Assembly (NCBI GenBank): GCA_020747065.1
Contig: JAGMVK010000026.1
Location: 1-64,000 of the forward strand
Origin: Cadophora sp. MPI-SDFR-AT-0126
Lineage: Eukaryota; Ascomycota; Leotiomycetes; Helotiales; Ploettnerulaceae
Length of the DNA: 64,000 bases
Direction of reading: 5' to 3'
Shown here: piece after piece, positions 25,650 through 36,330 of the stretch
Layout of the letters: the number at the start of each line of letters is the position of its first letter
Position numbering within the stretch: position 1 is the first letter of the stretch
The notes under the pieces: model-generated
Told to the model about the DNA's origin: nothing
The model's input: the letters and a program-made list of their open reading frames with translations, nothing else
Database searches by the model: none
Position numbers and translations under genes: made by a program

Positions 25650-26295
25650 CCATGTTTACTATTTTGACGTATTTGATAGGACGGCTCATGGTGGCTCCGA
25701 TTGACAACGCTTGCTTGACATAAGTCAGCTCTTGCTGTTGCCTGGCACCCTTCACGTTTCGGAATCTCGGCTGCCGAGAAGCTTCAGTTCTCAGAAAAGC
25801 TTTCAGGGTAGGTAAATTGGGGCATGATGGTTTTCGACGGCAATTTTCCATTATTCGCGGGGTAAAATGAAGTGGAGCCCCCTGAGAACCGGGTGGCGTA
25901 TTGCCCGAGCCGAGCAGTCCAGTGATAAGGTGAACTCGTTGAACCTAGCCTCCCGTGCGATACAAGCTGCATTATTGTTTTCCAGATTTGAACTTATATC
26001 CTCTCTGCTTTGCTGGTTTCGTGTTCTTAGTCCGGAGTTTCTCCGTCCGGTGATGTTCTTCTTGCTGACACAAGATACTGAAGCCATCTCTGGCTTTGTC
26101 AACATGCTATTGTCAGTTCCAACACCTATGGTTGACTTTGGAAAATATCCATTCCCCAAAATGCGAGCATTTTTGAGCTTTGTGTTAGCCAAAGAAAATC
26201 TAGTCGCGGAGAAGATCCCTTTCAGCTTCGAATTCGCAGCCTCGTCCTGAAATTGTAGAAGTATCAAATCTTCCTCCAGAATACCAAACATCACC
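25650..26295. promoter_or_regulatory. Divergent promoter region, hydrolase / SDR
   Basis: 646 bp between two opposed starts, so likely shared control. Open frames inside it (for example 25867-26250) show no domain and overlap each other on both strands, so I do not call them. Confidence 0.45.
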
Positions 26296-27219
26296 ATGGC
26301 CTCCATCAGCCGCCCCACACCAGAAATCCTCAGCGCAAACCTCAAATCAAAAGTAATAATCGTCACCGGCGCCGCCTCAGGAATCGGCTACGCAACCGCC
26401 AGCCTCCTCGCCCAACACGGCGCCCAAGTCATCGTTGTCGACATCGACGCTAGCAAATCGCAAGCAGCAGCTGAATCCATTGGGTACGGCGCCGTTTCCA
26501 AAGCATGCAACGTATCTTCGTGGGCGGACCAACTCGAGCTTTTCAGTTGGACTGTATCGAAATTCAGCAGTCTAGATGCTGTCATTTGCAACGCGGGAAT
26601 CGATCCTGAACTCACGATGTCTCTTGAAGATGGGAATCCGCTGAAGGAAAAAGCGCGCGGGAAAGTTTTCTATGATTTCTCGGCTGATGAGATGGAAGTT
26701 CCTGGAGAGGGCCAGGAAGCGAGATTGAAGGCTCCTTCTGATGCGGTCTGGGAGGTCAATGTCAAAGGTCCGATATATAATCTGAAGCTCGGCTTGCATT
26801 ATATGAAAAGGCTGGGGAAAAGTGGGAGAGTCATTTTGGTTGGGTCTGCGAACTCGTATCTTCCACTTGCAACAACGCCATTATACTGTGCATCTAAACA
26901 TGCGGTATTAGGTCTCGTGCGTGCGGCATCTAGGAGGGAGGACTGCAAGGAAGCTGGGATTACTGTCTCCATGTTGGCACCTTGGACAACTGTGACTCCT
27001 CTAACGGAGGGAGTGCTGAAAAACATCCCGGAAGGGGCTTTAGATACAAGTGTACCGGACGATCTAGCGTGGGCGGTGGGGTACTTGTGTGTGGCTGCTC
27101 CCGAGCTCGTGAATGGGAAGGCAATCTGGGTACAAGGGAAGAAGATGACAGAGGTGGAAGAAAAATTTCATGACTTCACAACTGCTCTGTCAGCATCGTC
27201 GGAGGGTTGGACTACATAA
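26296..27219 (+). CDS. Short-chain dehydrogenase/reductase
   Basis: One exon, 307 residues. The cofactor motif TGAASGIG is at 24-31, the acidic residue in VVDID after strand 2 points to NAD(H) preference, CNAGID is the structural NAG motif, and the catalytic Ser-Tyr-Lys appear in LVGSANSY and PLYCASKHA. An inserted charged segment (about 115-145, FSADEMEVPGEGQEA) lengthens the usual 250-residue fold. The C-terminal VNGKAIWVQGKK matches the classical SDR substrate-side strand. Likely an alcohol or ketone oxidoreductase acting next to the monooxygenase, P450 and hydrolase. Confidence 0.9.
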   Translation: MASISRPTPEILSANLKSKVIIVTGAASGIGYATASLLAQHGAQVIVVDIDASKSQAAAESIGYGAVSKACNVSSWADQLELFSWTVSKFSSLDAVICNAGIDPELTMSLEDGNPLKEKARGKVFYDFSADEMEVPGEGQEARLKAPSDAVWEVNVKGPIYNLKLGLHYMKRLGKSGRVILVGSANSYLPLATTPLYCASKHAVLGLVRAASRREDCKEAGITVSMLAPWTTVTPLTEGVLKNIPEGALDTSVPDDLAWAVGYLCVAAPELVNGKAIWVQGKKMTEVEEKFHDFTTALSASSEGWTT

Positions 27220-27464
27220 GAGTGAAAAGTGGAGATACAATATTGAGGGCGGTGTTATTGTTATTGAGCAGTATTTAAAAAGTTGGCCAAGCTTTGCCCC
27301 AAAACAACGTGATTGCAACGAGCCAATGGCAACTCGTAAGCTCAGACCGTAGAAATGAGCTCAGTCTAACACTTCTGGTGACGAACAGCTTTATTGGCAG
27401 ACAAACAACACTGAACATAACACCGCACTCGCCTGCTCAAACGTAACCACGAGTCACACCCGTG

Positions 27465-27860
27465 TTAATCATCGCGCCGTGTCTCCACAACATTCCCCAG
27501 CACAACCAACTGCGCCTTCGTAAGATCCATGAACTTTGCACAATCAGCATCGATCTTGTCCTTCACCTCTTGCGCATTCATGAATCCCAAGAATGATTGG
27601 CATGTGGCCTCGTCTTCAAAAACCATTTCCGTGAGGGCGTCATAGCCAAAGTCTTCCTGCGTCCCACTCAGGATGACCGTCGCATAGTTTGAGACAGGGT
27701 CAGATGAACGTTGAGGGTATCTTCTTGTATGGGAGAGGGGAAACTGTGGGCCTGCGAGAGATTTGACTAGTGGTACATGGGTGTTTTCGTAATGAGATTG
27801 GAATTCTTGGGGTGTCATGCCGGACTTGCGGTAGACCTTGATGAGTATTCTGAAAGCCAT
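27465..27860 (-). CDS. EthD-domain protein
   Basis: One exon, 131 residues. The opening (FRILIKVYRKSGMTPQEFQ, HYENTHVPLVKSL) and closing (GYDALTEMVFEDEATCQSFL) follow the EthD pattern of a dimeric alpha-beta barrel. Fungal EthD proteins in metabolic clusters include cyclases, dehydratases and decarboxylases acting on aromatic or polyketide compounds. Its 3' end faces the SDR gene, 245 bp away. No substrate can be inferred. Confidence 0.85.
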   Translation of the reverse strand: MAFRILIKVYRKSGMTPQEFQSHYENTHVPLVKSLAGPQFPLSHTRRYPQRSSDPVSNYATVILSGTQEDFGYDALTEMVFEDEATCQSFLGFMNAQEVKDKIDADCAKFMDLTKAQLVVLGNVVETRRDD

Positions 27861-28127
27861 GGGGCTTGCACCGTGATGGTAGGATATGGCTTTCGGAAAG
27901 GTATTGCTAAGGAATTGAGATGGTAAAAGAAGATGATAATAAAGCTGTTCACTCAGACTTCATAGATTTTATGGCCGAAGGGTCGGTTCAACTCCGTCAT
28001 CTTGACTGAGTCAGTCATCCAGTGCACAAGTTGACCCTTGGGCTATACATAGCAGCACACAACTTCCTGACTGTGAATTGTTCATCGCCTCTAGACTTTA
28101 CGTCACAGCACCCCTAATATCAAAGAC

Positions 28128-29288
28128 ATGGCTAAACTCCCGTCACCTAATGACGAACATCGCATCCGAGTGGCACTCGACCGGGCGATAGAGTTGGGTG
28201 AAACCGGCATCGCCGTAGCTGCGTACTACCGAGGCGAGCTCGTTGTCGATGCCTATGCAGGGGTCACTGATCCCAGCAGCGGAAAACTCGTGGATGAGCA
28301 CACGCTATTCTCTGTGTTCTCCGTCACTAAAGGCGTCACATCGCTTGCGGTGCACGTTCAGGCAGATCGTAAGCTCCTCAATCTGCAAGAGCCCATTGCT
28401 CGATACTGGCCTGAGTTCGCCAACAATGGCAAAGAGTCTACAACCATTGAGCAGGCACTCTCACACCGAGCGGGCATACCACAGATGCCCAAGGGAGTTA
28501 CTCCAGAGCTCATGGCAAACTGGGACTGGATGGTCGAACAAGTCGCGCAACATACCCCAATTTTCCCACCAGGAACTAGCAACGCATATCATGTCCTTGT
28601 TTGGGGGTGGATTTTGGGAGAAGTGGTTCGCAGAACTGATCCGGCACATCGACCTTTCGATGTCTTCGTCAACGAGGAGATTTGCAAGCCGCTCGGCATC
28701 GAGGATTTCTACTTGGGCGTCCCCGAGGATGAGCTACACAGGGTAGCTACATTATCCGGCGGTAACGGCTTTGCAATGGTCGACGAGCATAATATATGTC
28801 CCAAAAGCGTGTTTCCACGTGCCGATGTCCATAATCTTCAAGTTGTGAGGCAGTGCGTCGATCCAGGCGCTGGAGCTATCACCACAGCAGGTGCAGTAGC
28901 ACGAATCTTTGCACTGATGGCGGAGAGAGGAGAACTCGATGGCGTACGCCTACTCTCCCTCGAATACGCCGCTGGGCTCACGAAGATCAGGGAGAACCCG
29001 CATGATCAGGATAAGATCCTACCCATACCAGTGTGGTTTGGGGCGGCGGGATTCTGGCTTGGAGGCGAGCCAAATGCTTCTGATCCTCTAGTGGGCGACC
29101 ACCGTGAGATTATTTACAGTCCTGGCGCTGGAGGCTCCGTGGCATGGGCAGATCTACGAGATAGAATCGCCGTGGCTATCTGCCATAACAACATGGACAC
29201 CGTCGCCGTACTCGACCCTGAGCGTACATTTGCTCCAATTGTTCGTGTGATTCGAGAGATAATTGAAGAGCGGCGGCAACAAAGTTGA
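28128..29288 (+). CDS. Beta-lactamase-like serine hydrolase (class C / family VIII esterase type)
   Basis: One exon, 386 residues, no signal peptide. The active-site SxxK is SVTK at residues 65-68 (FSVFSVTKG); the second motif is probably around Tyr151 (SNAYHVLVWGW). The third motif region near YSPGAGGSVAWADL is of the loose kind seen in fungal metabolic esterases rather than in true beta-lactamases. Fungal members (for example lovD-like and related esterases) hydrolyse or transfer ester groups on metabolites. It lies next to the EthD gene and could be a second esterase of the same module. Confidence 0.85.
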   Translation: MAKLPSPNDEHRIRVALDRAIELGETGIAVAAYYRGELVVDAYAGVTDPSSGKLVDEHTLFSVFSVTKGVTSLAVHVQADRKLLNLQEPIARYWPEFANNGKESTTIEQALSHRAGIPQMPKGVTPELMANWDWMVEQVAQHTPIFPPGTSNAYHVLVWGWILGEVVRRTDPAHRPFDVFVNEEICKPLGIEDFYLGVPEDELHRVATLSGGNGFAMVDEHNICPKSVFPRADVHNLQVVRQCVDPGAGAITTAGAVARIFALMAERGELDGVRLLSLEYAAGLTKIRENPHDQDKILPIPVWFGAAGFWLGGEPNASDPLVGDHREIIYSPGAGGSVAWADLRDRIAVAICHNNMDTVAVLDPERTFAPIVRVIREIIEERRQQS

Positions 29289-31582
29289 AGCTCAGGTTTG
29301 AAGCTCCGGTTGGGAATAGGAGGATCGCGGCAGGCTCGTAGAAATTTCGTAGCAGTGCAAGAGATCTGAGCCGATTAGTTTATAGCAACGTGTTTGTTTG
29401 ATGTCGTCGTGGGAATGGTTGTGGTTGTGGTTGAAGGGAGGTTGAGTAGACAGAAAAATGCCTGTTTGAAGCGAATTGACCTGGAAATTCACGAATCTAA
29501 TCAAATGTGGCCATTTATCATATGACCAGTCCCAAAACCACCACAGAACCTCCCTGCCTCCCCGCACGTCCTCCGCGTAATGCATGCATGTTACGGCTCA
29601 CTCTCACTCATCGGAGTATCACCAACCTCGAGACAGATGCTTTGAAATACGTCAATTATAGTGATGATTATTCTAAGGCTTCGGTGCGGCGATGCCATTG
29701 CACAACAGCTGTAATAGAAACCGTCTCGAAGTGAAACTGGGGATAAATGATGGAGCCTGAACTTCTGAAGTATAGAGACTATGTACTGACGGCGAAGAAG
29801 CTTACGTAAGAACAAAGCCACTCTGGAATTATATCTGGTCGTCAAACTGACACGAGCTAGACTGACAAAGTGGTTCATGGTAAGGGTTCAATCTATGAAC
29901 TGCGATGTAATTGCCTATTTTTGGCGACGTGAATCTTGAGAGTGAGCTGGGAAAGGCGAAATTCTTAAAGCCGGCTCCGCTGTTTTCTAACTTCTCATTG
30001 CTAGGAGTGAAGCAGAGGTGTTGTTGAATCGTCAATTCCATCGATCGTCCGAAACTCGATCTTCCTAGGCACACGGACGGAAAAGACGAGTGGACCCGAT
30101 CAGCCCCAAAGCTTGCAGCTGACCGGTTTCCATGGCAGATATAATGTCCCCGTAGATAGTTTGTTCGTATAAGGGCTTTCAACGATATTGGATCACAGTA
30201 AAATCCCGAGCGATGCATCCAAGAGCTCATTGAATGCTTCTGCGAGAGTTGGCTTCAGTTGCGGACTCGCAGTATCGACGGAATCATTGATAGTGACATG
30301 TGCCAAGCCTTGTTTCAGTGGCTGCGTGAAGGATTTCTTGTTTACTGTTAGCCCCATGGTGGATTACTGGAACAATGAACATTTACAGCAGAATTTCCAG
30401 ACTCACTGCTCACAACAGAGCCTGTTGACTTTGACAGTGAAGGGGCAGTCAGGAGAGCCACACTTTCCAGGTTCACATGTTGAGGGCGACCAGTTCCTTC
30501 CGCCGGTTCGTATCCAAGCAATGGATTGCTGTATGATGAGGATGTCAAACACTCATTCACCAGTTCGCCCCCAAAATTTTTGTCTGAGTTATCAATGCGC
30601 AAGACAGCCTGGACTTTCTCGAATCGCGATATCAGATTGTTGTACTGTTGCTTCAAGGCATGAATTTCGGCTTCCATTGCCAGGACCCGATCCTCCGCGA
30701 TGCTGGTCGTCCTCATCTCACCAGTAGCCAACAACTCAGTTTTCTGGCTAGTGTTCCCTACCGCTGGACAGATCTCCAGCCTGGGCAAGTTTGCTTGCAG
30801 AGTCGGCATGGCTGAGGGTGTTGAGTGGGACGTTTTTTGAGCAGATGCATTGAATTGTTCTCATCATTGATTTGGTGTGTGGCATCTGAAGCTTTAAGTC
30901 ATAAAACTCCGAAGATATCAACGGTGTGAACAAGAGAGAAGAAATATCCAGCGCTAGAAAGGCAGAATAATCAACAGCCGGATTTTCTTCGGCCCTTTCG
31001 AGCTTTGCTGGAAGACACTCAATTTGAGACTCGATAAATACAGGCTAATTTATCCCTTTTGCGGTGGTGCTACAACGGAAGTTGCGCCTAGAAACGATCA
31101 TGCAGTGTGGCGTGCGGAGCTACTGAAAAATACCCACGCAAAATTCTGCGGCATTCTCCTACAGTATACGGAGTGTAACAATGGCAGGATCCGAAAACGA
31201 AAGCCACTACCCGAATCCAAGGATACGAGGGCTTCGCGCGCCGCTGAGCCACCTGATACTGTTGACAAAGCGCGACTGACAACGCCGAACCAGCCCGGCC
31301 GAGAATGCAAACCCAGCTTGTCAATATGCGGGGTTTGCGAGATGAGACTTTGGGAGCATGAAAGTGATGACCGTGGATCTTCAGAACAAATAAAGACCTT
31401 TAACGACTTTATGTTATCGAAAAGGCTGTACTTGACCATCAAGCAGATCTGGGATTACGCAGGCACATCTCCGCAGCCCCGACTTCACAAGTCAGACCAC
31501 CCGCCCGCCACAGGCCCCTCAAAATCAACTACAACAACACTTTCCCTCATCCACATAGCCATCTAGCAGCACTCTTATCACC
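29289..31582. other. Gene-poor 2.3 kb with a regulator relic
   Basis: Apart from the Zn2Cys6-like fragment (listed separately) I see nothing coding. A 180-codon open frame at 31024-31566 (+) is Pro/Arg/Thr-rich with no domain and is probably non-coding; it would overlap the promoter of the next gene. Confidence 0.4.
30348..30850 (-). pseudogene. Possible relic of a Zn2Cys6 regulator N-terminus
   Basis: Reading from the ATG at 30850, the frame gives KKRPTQHPQPCRLCKQ, which resembles the first half of a zinc cluster, but no second half follows before a stop. Shifting to the frame open at 30809-30348 gives EDRVLAMEAEIHALKQQYNN, like the coiled-coil linker after a Zn2Cys6 domain, followed by a Ser-rich stretch ending SNPPWG. 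No C-terminal TF domain is found. Either a decayed gene or chance; the two pieces in the expected order are the only support. Confidence 0.3.
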
Positions 31583-32206
31583 ATGGCAGGCACCCCAGAA
31601 CAAATGGCGCAGTACGCGAAGGTACTCCTGGAGCACACCAAAAATCAAGGTGTTCCAGTGACCGAAGTCGTCGTCTTCAAGCTGAAGGAGCCATTCACTA
31701 CGGAAATAGGCCAACAATTCGAGACACAAGTCTTCAACAATGCCAAAAAGGGCAAAGGTATCACCAGATCAGCATGGGGAAACTCACTTGATGATCCAAG
31801 CACTCTCGTCTGGTTGATGGACTGGGAGAAAATCGAGGATCACTGGGAGTTCTGGCAGACAAAGGAATTCTTGCCTGTCATGACAGGAATTAATGCGCTT
31901 TTTGTGGAGGGGAGACCGTTGGTTAGGCATTATAAGTTTGAGCCACGGGGCTTGTTGACTAGTGAATTTGTGAGAGTGGTGGTTTGGGATGAGAAGGACA
32001 AGACAGCCCCGGATGAGGTCTTGAAGGATAAGGACTTTGGTAGTGGACACTCAGAGCTTAAAGGAGCGTTCGCTATTGACATGCAAGAGGAGACCTGGTT
32101 TTGTACTTTGCTTGGGTACAAAAGTTTGGAAGAGGCAAAACAGAGTGTGAAGATAGCCGCCACAGAGAATCATCTTGTGCAGCTAAAACATGTCATCAAT
32201 TCTTAA
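31583..32206 (+). CDS. Alpha-beta-barrel-like (ABM/Dabb type) protein, function unknown
   Basis: One exon, 207 residues, in a good start context (TTATCACCATGG). The N-terminal half reads VTEVVVFKLKEPFT, AWGNSLDDPSTLVWLMDWE and HWEFWQTKEFLPVM, the pattern of a dimeric alpha-beta-barrel domain; the C-terminal half (FVRVVVWDEK, WFCTLLGYKSLEEA) looks like a second, degenerate copy. Similar small fungal proteins occur beside oxidative metabolic genes and are mostly uncharacterised. It may be a fringe member of the module starting at 16.4 kb. Fold call is by pattern, not by search. Confidence 0.7.
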   Translation: MAGTPEQMAQYAKVLLEHTKNQGVPVTEVVVFKLKEPFTTEIGQQFETQVFNNAKKGKGITRSAWGNSLDDPSTLVWLMDWEKIEDHWEFWQTKEFLPVMTGINALFVEGRPLVRHYKFEPRGLLTSEFVRVVVWDEKDKTAPDEVLKDKDFGSGHSELKGAFAIDMQEETWFCTLLGYKSLEEAKQSVKIAATENHLVQLKHVINS

Positions 32207-32759
32207 ATTAGGAAAAATAGACATTCTGAGTGGCTTCGTAACTTTCTTTCTACTCCTCCGGCAACGATCGTTCTCCTTAAATGAGCCAATTACCTCCGCA
32301 ACAGCCCAGATTCAAAGGTGCAGCATCTACCACAGCTCGCTTGTGCAGAACATCCTCAGCCCTGAAGAAAACCAACCATAAAATTCACACAATCCACCGA
32401 TTCCCATCCTGAAAGTCAAATTGAACCAACCATGTTGCCGTTCGGCCGATTGGCAGGCTGTTGTAAATCCCCAAAAGCAGAGACGTCCTTTGTCAGTTCG
32501 CTTGGTGGTAATTAATGAAGTGGGTCTCGGTTATCCAAGCGGGATTAAACTTGCCTTGCTTCCTCCCTTTTGCGGACTTAGCTAAAGCGAGTCAAGAATG
32601 GACGAGCTTCGGCATGGGTTGGGCCTACTACGAGCCGTCCCCAGTATCTCCAAAGTGCGGAGAACGTTATACCAAAAGGCGCTACAGACACAGGTCGGTA
32701 ACTCTCACTGTAGACTCAACCCATACCACACTCTACTCTTAGACAAGTCCAGTGTGACA

Positions 32760-32870
32760 AATTTCTACTCTACTAGTCAAGAAATTACTTGAGTAGTAGA
32801 GTAGAGCGAGTAGAGCGAGTAGAGCAGAGTAGTCACTTTTTCGGCTACTTTGGAGTAGTAGAGTAGGGGA
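32760..32870. repeat. GAGTAGA-type simple repeat
   Basis: Imperfect iterations of GAGTAGA and AGTAGAG, preceded by the inverse motif CTACTCTAC, so the stretch can fold into an imperfect hairpin. Origin unknown. Confidence 0.65.
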
Positions 32871-33456
32871 GCTTTTTGGAAAGGATGTTTAGGTGTAATC
32901 TAGGTTGGGTGTGCAAATCAGGTAAGCTGTGCAATCCAAATGGAGCGGGTGGCCACAAGCAGATCTTCTCCTAAGAAACAGGCCTCGCATGGCTGTGGAA
33001 TAGCAATAGATTGGGATGTGTCATAGAAAAGTTCATTACAGCACAAGGTTCGAATGGCCACAACCGATCATGGCCAATGATTGAGGGCAGACGATGCGGA
33101 ACTGGCTGGCAAAAGGCAGCGCATTTGGCATGGTTTGTAGGTTCGTAGGGTTGTAGATTGTTGCGTATAGAACTAAACAGATTTGACCAAAGCATGGAAA
33201 AAATAATTGACTCTGAAATGAAGGTCTCTACGTCGGACTTCTCAGTGGAACTGTCCGATTCTGGGAATCAGTTTATGGAAGTGTCATCGCATGGTCTCTA
33301 GCTGGTTTCCGTCGAGCCATGCATGCGGCACTTGCCACGTTTGAAAACCCAATTTGCGCAAGCCAATCCAAACGCAATACATCATAACTGAATCAAATCA
33401 TCTGCCACAACCTTATGTTCAGCTCGGAGTTCTTGTAAAGGACATGTAATCTAACG

Positions 33457-33768
33457 ATGTCTGCTAGCAGAGGGGTGCCTTTAATCATTTCGCAGCCAAC
33501 ACCCACTTTCCTGCGCTTGGTTGAGATGGCCGCCCGCGATACCCCCGACAAAACGATCTGTGCTGAGGAGCAACTGGCTAAACTTGACTTCACCGGCAGT
33601 TGTGACGGTGTGCAAAAGGAATACAAAAGAAGTTATCAGGACAAGGTGGGTGAACCATACCATTTGCAGCAGTGAAGCTAATGATTCCCACAGATCCAGC
33701 CCGGTTCCTCCACCGCCGCAATCCTCGATCCAAACAAGATAAAATCATGGTGGCAACCAACGCCGTAG
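33457..33768 (+). CDS. Possible small spliced gene, function unknown
   Basis: Exon 33457-33645, a 48-bp intron with GTGGGT donor and CCCACAG acceptor, exon 33694-33768: 87 residues starting MSASRGVPLIISQ and ending KSWWQPTP. Frame is kept across the intron. No family is recognised and the region is gene-poor, so this may be chance. Confidence 0.25.
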
Positions 33769-34326
33769 GTCTTGACCGGAGGGTCTTTTCGGATACCGGA
33801 AAAGTTGTCAGCCGTGGCGATACCTTTAGTAAAACATGGAAACCGTAGAATCCAATACTATGACTCTCAGAGGGTGACATGGCCTGTGGATTGGGATGTG
33901 GGATCAGTCATTTACCTGGCTGGCGATTCAAGCTTGATGTCGGATGATCGTGGGAAGACGTCATTCATACTCTTGATGTGTACAATGGACACTTGATATC
34001 TCCAGACCGATAGCACGTTCCATTTGCATCTCTAGCCAGAAGTATTGGGCCATGGCGTTTACCTCCACCCATGAGTTTCGCCCACCCAACTTCCATACAT
34101 ATCTACGCCTACCTCCTATGTGAGGGCGAGTTCCCGGTGGAAAACACGCGCACGTGCCTCGACCTGGTCCATCCCATCCTGGCACTTCCCTAGATTCCGT
34201 TGGGAAGTATTCCGGTGGGAAACATGATTCATTTTCCTACTGTATCCAGTCTCACACCCTGTCTTTGTGATGTTTTCTTGCGTTGTTATTGTTTATCACG
34301 GCTAGTGAACTCGCTTAAAATCCCCT

Positions 34327-35260
34327 ACACCAGGTTTTAGTCTGCAAGCAATGCCAGACGTGTGTCATCCCCGGCGCTACTAGTATTAAGCGACACCTGT
34401 GAGTCGAACTCCACCGCCAGCTTGGCCAGATATTGAAGACCTACTTAGCCTACGCCTAGACGCTGATTCGGAGGACTATTCACGAGCTGCGTGAGTAGAA
34501 GCCTCAAAGTGAGGTCGTTAGGTAGTTCGTCTCAAGGTGTTTAGCGGGGTCCAGTGCCTGCTATGTAGTACCTTTCTGACTATCCACTTACCTAGAATGC
34601 GGCGTCATATGTCTACTCATAATCGGAAGGCGGATGAGCATAAAATGAGGCCGCTATGGCGAGAGTGCCAGTTACAGACCTACTTTACTGCTGGCAGCCG
34701 TGTTGATTATTTCGTTGTAGTAGATGAAGAGAAATGCAAGCGCTTAGGGACAGCGGCGGACCTTGGGGTTTTGACGACGCCGGAGAATAAATTCTTCGTG
34801 AAGTTAGAGAAGGACGTGAAATGCGATCTTGGCGAGCAAGCAACGGTAGTCCAGGATATTGGAGACTCAAGGTCGGAAAGGGTTCCATGGCTACACGATT
34901 TGACGCACTTTCCATCCATATAATGACGCTGAAAGATGAGGAGATCTGGAGCTCGTACAAACTGCCTCCGAAGAAAGAGCTTGAAGGGGGTAGTGAGAAT
35001 GCCGAGGATCCTAATCTTGTCCGGATCTTAGTTGCAGCTGAGGATGTCTTAAGATACGCATATCGATTGTGCAGTGACACCTCGCCAGACTAGATATGAA
35101 ACAACAGCGGGCCCATATCCTGAACGAATTCTATGCTGGGATGTTGGACAAAGCAGATGGGTTCGGTATTTCAAGAATGCGTCGACCTTGGTCACCAAGC
35201 CAATTTTTCTCATTTCACCGTGAACCGCTCTCAAGGCTGGAGAACGAGATGGAGAGAGAG
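34327..35260 (+). pseudogene. DUF3505-like protein, decayed
   Basis: Successive frames spell out one family in order: VCKQCQTCVIPGATSIKRHL, then LGQILKTYLAYA, LIRRTIHELRE, GVQCLLCSTFLTIHLPRMRR, WRECQLQTYFTAGSR, then after a frameshift near 34920 EEIWSSYKLPPKKEL and NLVRILVAAEDVLRYAYRL, and lastly ILNEFYAGM with ADGF. These are marks of the Cys-rich fungal DUF3505 family, often multi-copy and near repeats. At least three in-frame stops (near 34399, 34455 and 34493) and two frameshifts break it. Two of the stops are TAG where CAG is plausible, consistent with C-to-T change at CpA, the RIP target, but that is inference without an alignment. Confidence 0.65.
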
Positions 35261-35658
35261 AGGGAGACATTTGTGGAGTCCAAAGAATGACGATGACGTT
35301 TCTTATTCTGAGAAACGTCAAATAGCAGGCGAATTTTAGCCTTGAAGATAGCGTAGGGGAGGCCACCGAGGACGAGCTGGATTTTGTTGCCTTGGTCTAA
35401 CAGAGCAACTACAGCTACCGTACTTTTAATCATACATATGCTGTTACTACCACGCTCACTATAAGCACCCTGCTGCATCTAAATTACCGAGCATCCAAGA
35501 GGTGGCGTACGTTTTTCCAATTGATCATATTCCCCAGGGAAAGAGACCACAAGGCACCTCGGAAACACTATTGCTGCAATGCTTGATGCTTCCCAGTTCT
35601 AAAAGAAAATGACTGACTTATAATATCACCCAAAGCCCTATAATAAGTGCCAAAGAAA

Positions 35659-36036
35659 CTAGGGCCACTGCTTATATACGCCTTGGTTCGCACCAGATCT
35701 TTTCGTCCCTTCATCGACCTCCCAAAACTGTAGTCGGATCAAATCAACCAAACACCCGTCGCTGGGGCCATGCTTCCCGATCTCCCAATGCATTTTCACC
35801 GCCATCTTATTTGTCGACATAAACACCTGACAATACTTGCATCGGATCCCGTCGATCACTTGAATACCTGGCTGTGGTGCTGATCCGTTGGAGGGTACAG
35901 CCTCCCTCGATGTTGACGGCCTTCCCCAACCCAATTCCCTGATGAAGGATGATGCCTCTACTACTAGGTCCCATGGAATCTTGTACCCCAGCAAATGTCC
36001 AGGCCACTGCTCGGTAGTGGGTTCCTCTGAGAACAT
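35659..36036 (-). pseudogene. Small C2H2-like open frame, possible DUF3505 fragment
   Basis: 125 codons with one finger-like motif, GIRCKYCQVFMSTNKMAVKM followed by HWEIGKHG. It lies 0.4 kb from the DUF3505 relic on the other strand and directly abuts an AT-rich island. It may be another piece of the same type of element, rearranged. No other domain is seen. Confidence 0.35.
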
Positions 36037-36330
36037 GTATAAATAAAAGCTTTATACTTAATTTAAATAATATTGTCAATTATACTAATAATTATCTTTA
36101 ATCATTTATGTACTACATCTACTTCTTGATTATTAAAATCAATAATAATCTTCTATATTTACCAAGTAAATATACAAATCGTTATAATATTCTTTCTAAA
36201 ATATATTTATTAAAGTAAACTAAAAAATTCTTATTTAATACTACGAAAATATAAACTAAAATAAAAGAAAAGAGAATTGCACTTATAATCTAGCCCTTTC
36301 AAGATGTAACCTTTTTAAATATAAGTCCAT
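36037..36330. other. AT-rich island
   Basis: About 290 bp of very AT-rich sequence (my estimate by eye is above 75%) between normal-composition DNA. TpA is frequent and CpG almost absent, as in RIP-mutated repeats of ascomycetes. It is followed at about 36340-36420 by a short GC-rich stretch. Confidence 0.65.

Larger units (their letters stand above)
32207..34326. other. Gene-poor stretch with simple repeats
   Basis: About 2.1 kb. Holds a GAGTAGA-type repeat (separate entry) and one possible small spliced gene (separate entry). Nothing else is supported. Confidence 0.4.

Noticed and set aside
25851..26366. 172-codon open frame on the minus strand between the hydrolase and SDR genes
   Set aside because: It overlaps the start of the SDR gene antisense, has no domain, and the opposite strand is equally open.
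28243..28746. Long alternative frame inside the serine hydrolase gene
   Set aside because: Shadow of the real gene, whose frame carries the SxxK motif.
31024..31566. 180-codon open frame upstream of the alpha-beta-barrel gene
   Set aside because: Low-complexity composition, no motif, and it would fill the promoter of the next gene.
16447..32206. A classical secondary-metabolite cluster
   Set aside because: No polyketide synthase, NRPS, terpene cyclase or prenyltransferase is found in or near the block.
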